The notes beneath the pieces are model-generated. The model saw only the letters and a program-made list of their open reading frames with translations. It searched no databases and was not told the origin of the DNA. This document shows positions 58,755 to 64,000 of a stretch of DNA of 64,000 nucleotides, piece after piece (the stretch's first letter is position 1; each line of letters starts with the position of its first letter). The position numbers and the translations under genes are program-made. The DNA is from Dermatophagoides farinae (lineage: Eukaryota; Arthropoda; Arachnida; Sarcoptiformes; Pyroglyphidae). The stretch spans positions 1,243,001 to 1,307,000 of the forward strand of contig NC_134677.1 of the NCBI RefSeq assembly GCF_024713945.1. Direction: 5' to 3'.

Positions 58755-61700
58755 ATTAGTTTTTTTTCAACCGTTGGCGATGATAGATGGCGCCAACAAG
58801 TGTGATAATTTTTTTTTCATTTTTGAAAATTAAATTTTTTTTTGTTGAAAAAAAAAATTTTTTTAAAGTTTGTGTGTGAGTGTGAAGGTCAAGTTTAATC
58901 CATATGATACAAATGCAATGTTTTGTTGTTGTCGCTGTCGCTGTCGTTGTTGTTGTTGTTGTTCGGTCATGATGATAATGATGACCAGATTCAGACAAAT
59001 AACCGAAAAAAAACATCATTCCCGGAACACTGAAAAACGTAATAATCCGATATTCAAACATATCTTCTCATCGTAATCGTTGACATGTGACAAAAAAAAT
59101 GGTGATGATAATTTATGTAAATCTTTGTCTGTTGTTGGTGAAAGGCGTTTATGAACAAACACACCACAAGAATTATTAATTGTTATTTTTTTTTTGTTCG
59201 TTCGAATCGAATTGATGAATTGAATTAAAACTTTGAACTTTTTTTTTCTTTCTTTCTCGATTGTAATCAAAATTTATTTCATTCAACGATGATGTGACCA
59301 ATGGTCAGCAATGTGTGTGTGTGTGATGATGACACGAGTCACAGATTAATGTTCAGGATGAATATATTTTATTTTCATTTCTTTCGTTATTTTTTTTTAT
59401 TTCGTAAAGATAATCACGTGGTTTTGTCAGTGGGCCTTGTATGTTTTTTTTATTATATTTTGGTTGACCAATGGTCAACGTGTGCGATTTATATTTTAAA
59501 AAGAAGAAAAAAAAACGCGTGTCACCGTTTTTTTTTCATTAATCAAACACAACACGAATTATTAAATGATATATTGTATATTGTATTTAAGAGCGTGGGT
59601 GAGAGTTTAGTGTCCACCATATTTATTGTTGTTGTTGGTGGTGGCTTTGGTGATGGTGGTGGTCATCAGGATTAATCAATAAAACGATAATCATCATAAT
59701 CATCATTATCGGATTGATTGATTGAATAAATGTGATATGTATATATAATGTTACAATGACCAGTAACCAGAAAGAAAAAAAAACCACTACCACCAAGATT
59801 TTATTTTTTAACATTAGCAATTAATCATCCGAAAATGATGAATGTGAATTTTTCTTCTGATTTTCTTTTCAAATCAGAAGAAAAAATGTGTGAAATATAA
59901 AAAAAAACTGAATCCACTGATGTCATTTAACATGTTTTTTTTATTCTGTCTATATATAGATAATCAACATAGAAAAAAAAACAAACGCGTGTCCTTTTCA
60001 CACACACAAAAAAAAATGTTTTAATGATTGAAATCTATTTTCATTTCTCCCTTGGAAACATTTTTCTGATCTGTTGTTGTTGTTGTTGACCGTGATTTTT
60101 TTTTTACTGTTTTGTTTTTTGTTTTTGTTCTTCACATCAGGGAATCTTTTTCAGTGTGATAAAAAAAAAGTTTCAAGTTTCTCTCTCTCTCTCTCACTAT
60201 CATCATCATCATTGCGAGAATGTCAATGTGAATGTAATTTTTTTTTCTCATTTTGATTTGTAATGAAAAATGAAAAAATCAATACAATTGAATGGAATTG
60301 GATTCTATTCAATTCTCAAACATACACACACACACACACACACTTTGTCGCTTTTGTTTTAATGACATTTTAATTGTCTTCAAAATATAAATGTGTTTGA
60401 CTTGCCATCGTCGTCGTCGTCGTCGTCGTTACCGTCAATCACAGCTATTCATCATCATCAACATGGTCGTTACTATTAATGGAAACATACAACATGATCG
60501 CTATCGGATATATATTTATGGATGGTGATAATTCTCACAACACTTGATAGCGATCGATTCTTATCCGCATTCGTTGTTGTTATTGCTCGATAGAATCATT
60601 TTCATTGCTATAAATATAAATCACCCAAAAGATGAAAGATTCAAATGAAGAAGTATAAGATGGAAAAAAATTATTTTCAATGATCGATCGATCATCGTGA
60701 AGATTGTATCAAAATAGCCAAAAAATATTTTTTTCTATTTTCTGTGTTCGTCAATGTCAAATGTAACGGTTGTGTATTCGTGTATTCCAATTGAAAATCC
60801 TCTTATTTTATGTTGTTTTTTTTTACTGATTCAGGCAAATGATCCATATATACATTTATAATACAAACGTGTATTTGGTGACATGTTTTTTCTTTCGTTT
60901 TTCTGTGATTGTTGTTATGCTTATGTGACATGTCCAACAACAACAACAACTAATGGGAAATTTGAAAAAAAAGAAAGTGTCGGATTTTACATGTTGGATA
61001 TAGTTGTTGTTGTTATGTATGTCCATACGCGTGTCCACCATCACCAACACCACCACCACCATCATCATCATAGTCATTGGCAGAAATCTATGAATGAAAT
61101 GAATTTTTTTTTTGTCAGCAGCCAGAAACAAATGTTATTGTCACATCCGAAAAAAAACCGTCCATAAAATTAGAATCAGAATTTTTTTATTTTATTTTAG
61201 ATTGATTTGATTTGATGATGTAATCATCATAGAAATAAAATATTTTGACAAACCATAAGTTTTTTTTTTACATCAATCTGCCTTTTACAATGATGATTCA
61301 GTAAATTTGATTCTTTTTTTTTTGTTGCTGCTGCTTGTCCTATGGATACACACGCGTACACACACACACACACACACACAAGCATTGATCGATCATGGTC
61401 AATTCATTATTGTCATCATCATCAGGTGATTGAAATAGACAGAAGTGACCACAATAACAACAGTTTGCTATACACACACACACACACACTTCATTGACCA
61501 CACAACATTTTTCTATATATCGATTTTTTTTTTATTATAATCGATGATGATGGCGATTTATTTTTTCCTTTTGGTTGACCACCATAATGATAACAAGATG
61601 TTGATGAATGATTTGACAGGTCGTCATCATCATCATCATCTCGTCAATAATAATAATAATGATGATGATGATGATGATGACGAATATCCAATGTCCATAT

Positions 61701-64000
61701 GTTGTTTGTTTGTGGCCGCATCCATGCAAGGTCAAATTTTTTTTTTTTTTTGGAAAATAAAATTTTTTTTTTTGTTTAAAAATATCCGCTTATCGTTGTT
61801 GTTTTTAGCTTTAGCTGTCACCATATTTTGTTACGGGACAATGATTCCATTTTATATGGGGGGGTTGTAAATTTGGAGGTTATCGTGTGATGTGTTCTTT
61901 TCTCTACAATGATGATGATGATCGTTTGACCAAAAATATGATACAAACAGAAATTATTGTCCACATATATAGGGGATTGTTGTTGTTGTTGTTGTTGTTT
62001 TTGGTTTGTTGTCCAATGTCACAAAGTGTCAGCATGTGTGTGTGTGTGTTTGTGTGAGTATTGCCTATTTATGTATCCAATCAAGCGAATGAGATTTTTG
62101 TTTTGTTTTGTTACGTTGGCCGAATGTTTTTCTGTTTCATTTTTTTTTTTTTTTTTTTGATATTTATTTTTCAATTGCAAAAAAAATCGAAAATTTTCAA
62201 TCATAGAAAATGACAATTATTTACCACTTGATTATGTGTGTGTGTGTGTAAAATGTAAAATTTCTTCAAATCGTTCATGATTGAGATGTATAAAAAAAAA
62301 ATTATAGTCTAACTTGACACTTGGATATGCAAAACAAATCAATTTTCAAGCGGGAAAAAAATTGTTTTAATTCAAAAATTCTGTAGCACTTTTTTTTCAT
62401 TTGTCTTGGTGGCCACATTTATTGATTGACATTTGACCACAAGTTTGACATTTTGGTTTAGTTTGGCCAGATTTTTTTTTCATTTCCATTTATATATTCA
62501 ATAATTTGATTAAAATGTATGTATGGATGGCAGTGAAGAAGAAAAAATGAATTCCAAATTCTGGTTGTTCACATTTGTTTGTGGTTTTAGCATTGTAGAA
62601 TTATTCAGTGTGTGTGTGTTTCATTTCATTTTGATTTGGTCATTGACACACGTGACTATGTAACTCTTTCGAGACTGATTTTTTTTCTTCTTTTGGAACA
62701 AACAAACAAACAAACCAAAAATGCCAGATATTTATGTTCAATGATGCAATGAACACAAAAATCTTATATGACAAGTGATGATTTATGTGTAAGTGTGTGT
62801 GTGTGTGTGTGTATGTGTGAAATCAAATTGATACTACTCAACTAGTTCAAGTCCAGTAAAGTTTTAGTTCTAGTTGCAAGAAAAAATAAAAAAAAAACTT
62901 CTGACCATTTGCAAATCACAAATTTAATTTCTCTAATTGAATTAGTGGTCGTTTTTTGTTTGTTTTCGTTTGTTTGTCTGTTTATTTGCTGGAAAGTTTT
63001 CATAATAATGAGCCAGATCCATATAAAGAAAGAAATTTTTTTCAAAATTCATTATCTTGTCCTTGACATTGAATGAAAAAACAAGTTCAAAAAAAATTGA
63101 ATTCAGTTTGAATTCAGTGAAAGTTTGCGGAAGTTTACCAAACTATTGATTTCATCATCTTCATCATCATTTCAGCATTGTGACAATAATAATGATGATG
63201 AACTTTTTTTTGTCATTTTTTTTGTTCATTTTCATTCAATGAATGAATGAATGAAAACATTTTAAACATTCGACAACAAAACCACCACCACCACCACCAT
63301 GATGATGATGATTGTTTGATGTTTGTCCGATTGATTTTTCGTTTTTGTTGTTGTTGTTGTTGTTGTTGTTGTCGTTCCAGAAACAACATGTCACACAAAA
63401 CAAGGTTGATGTGTATATGTCACTGAACCTGAATTCATCATCATCAACGATGATGATGATGACCTTTCTGACTATAGTGGCAAATGCAAATTTTTTTTTT
63501 CGTTTCGGTTTTTTTTCAATTCAAAAAAATTTTTTTTTCTTTTAAAAACAACTTTTAAAAAAAAATTTCTGTTCCTGAAACCAGATGCTTTTTGGTTTGT
63601 TGATCAACTATGGATGGACGGAAAATTAGACAGATGAATTGAATTTAAATTTTAAAAATGAATTCGTGGTGGTGGTGGTCAGGGGCTCAAGTTTCTTGCC
63701 TGTGTGTGTGTTTGTGTCGAAAAAAAATGAGAAAAATAATCCTCAAATCATTTAAAATCGAATTCATTTCAAATTGATTGAAATTTTCTTTTTTTTTTGT
63801 TCAATACAAAAACCAAAACGCTGTACATCATCATTCAACTTTTTTTTTTCGTTTGTGAGCATCAGAAACAAAACAAAAAAAAATCACAGAAATTTTCTTT
63901 TTTTCCAATTTCAAATTACAAATGAAAAAAAAATTTTTCTGATGATGGTCCCTGGACGATTCTTTTTTTTGTTGTTGTTGTTGTTCCAATGTATCTCGCT
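58755..64000. other. 5.2-kb repeat-rich right end, no gene seen
   Basis: No supported exon. It holds (TTG)n at 58923-58963, (TCG)n at 60408-60430, (CA)n at 60323-60343, 61353-61380 and 61474-61489, (ATG)n at 61660-61680, (TGT)n at 61978-62000 and 63343-63372, (GT)n at 62790-62813, and many 8-20-base T-runs. It could be the upstream region or an intron of a gene beyond the window. Confidence 0.5.
60496..60555. repeat. Perfect 10-bp inverted repeat
   Basis: GATCGCTATC at 60496-60505 and GATAGCGATC at 60546-60555 are reverse complements around a 40-bp spacer. The arms stand out because they are GC-balanced in AT-rich DNA. No gene is attached. Confidence 0.6.

Noticed and set aside
61544-61870. 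108-residue ORF with poly-His, poly-Asn and poly-Asp runs
   Set aside because: It is produced by (CATCAT)n, (AAT)n and (GAT)n repeats, with no splice or family support.

Overview
This window is nuclear DNA from an animal. It is very AT-rich, introns are short (mostly 60-120 bp, GT...AG), and the spaces between genes are packed with (ATC)n/(ATG)n, (CAA)n, (CA)n, (CT)n and poly-A/T tracts. The gene set is metazoan: a Gyc76C-type receptor guanylate cyclase, RNF19, a SIKE/FGFR1OP2-like protein, SNX5/6, Lines, and a ZnT2/3/8-type zinc transporter. The compact AT-rich layout suggests a small-genome arthropod, and my best guess is an acariform (astigmatan) mite. That species-level guess is inference.

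Layout. 1-987 (-): 5' part of an ARID1/BAF250_C-like gene running off the left edge. 1-7 kb: gene-poor repeats. 7.1-12.6 kb (+): receptor guanylate cyclase. 12.96-14.9 kb (-): TFIIH p52 (GTF2H4). 15.2-15.9 kb (-): SIKE/FGFR1OP2-like coiled coil. 16.1-20.2 kb (+): two tandem cathepsin-A-like serine carboxypeptidases, separated by wreckage of guanylate cyclase and SIKE sequence. 20.4-22.6 kb (+): DDX54 helicase. 22.9-25.5 kb (+): TADA1-like SAGA subunit. 26.4-27.8 kb (+): zinc transporter. 27.8-36.7 kb: gene desert. 36.7-40.0 kb (+): RNF19 RBR E3 ligase. 41.1-43.3 kb (+): PGM2. 43.7-45.5 kb (-): SNX5/6. 46.8-48.1 kb (+): Lines homologue with two frame breaks. 48.2-49.6 kb (-): beta-1,3-galactosyltransferase-like enzyme. 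53.6-55.3 kb (+): two tandem genes for an unrecognised small membrane protein. 57.1-58.8 kb (+): a disordered basic/Ser-rich ORF. 58.8-64 kb: repeats.

How the pieces relate. Most genes are independent housekeeping or signalling genes rather than a pathway cluster. The clearest structural story is a tandem segmental duplication. A block from the guanylate cyclase 3' region to just upstream of DDX54 was copied, and the copy then lost most of its cyclase and SIKE sequence while keeping an intact carboxypeptidase and the promoter-side TATCGATA element now sitting before DDX54. The other items most worth attention are the paired small membrane-protein genes, whose middle exon is exactly the same length in both, the BAF250_C-like protein that seems to start without an ARID domain, and the compensating frame breaks in Lines.
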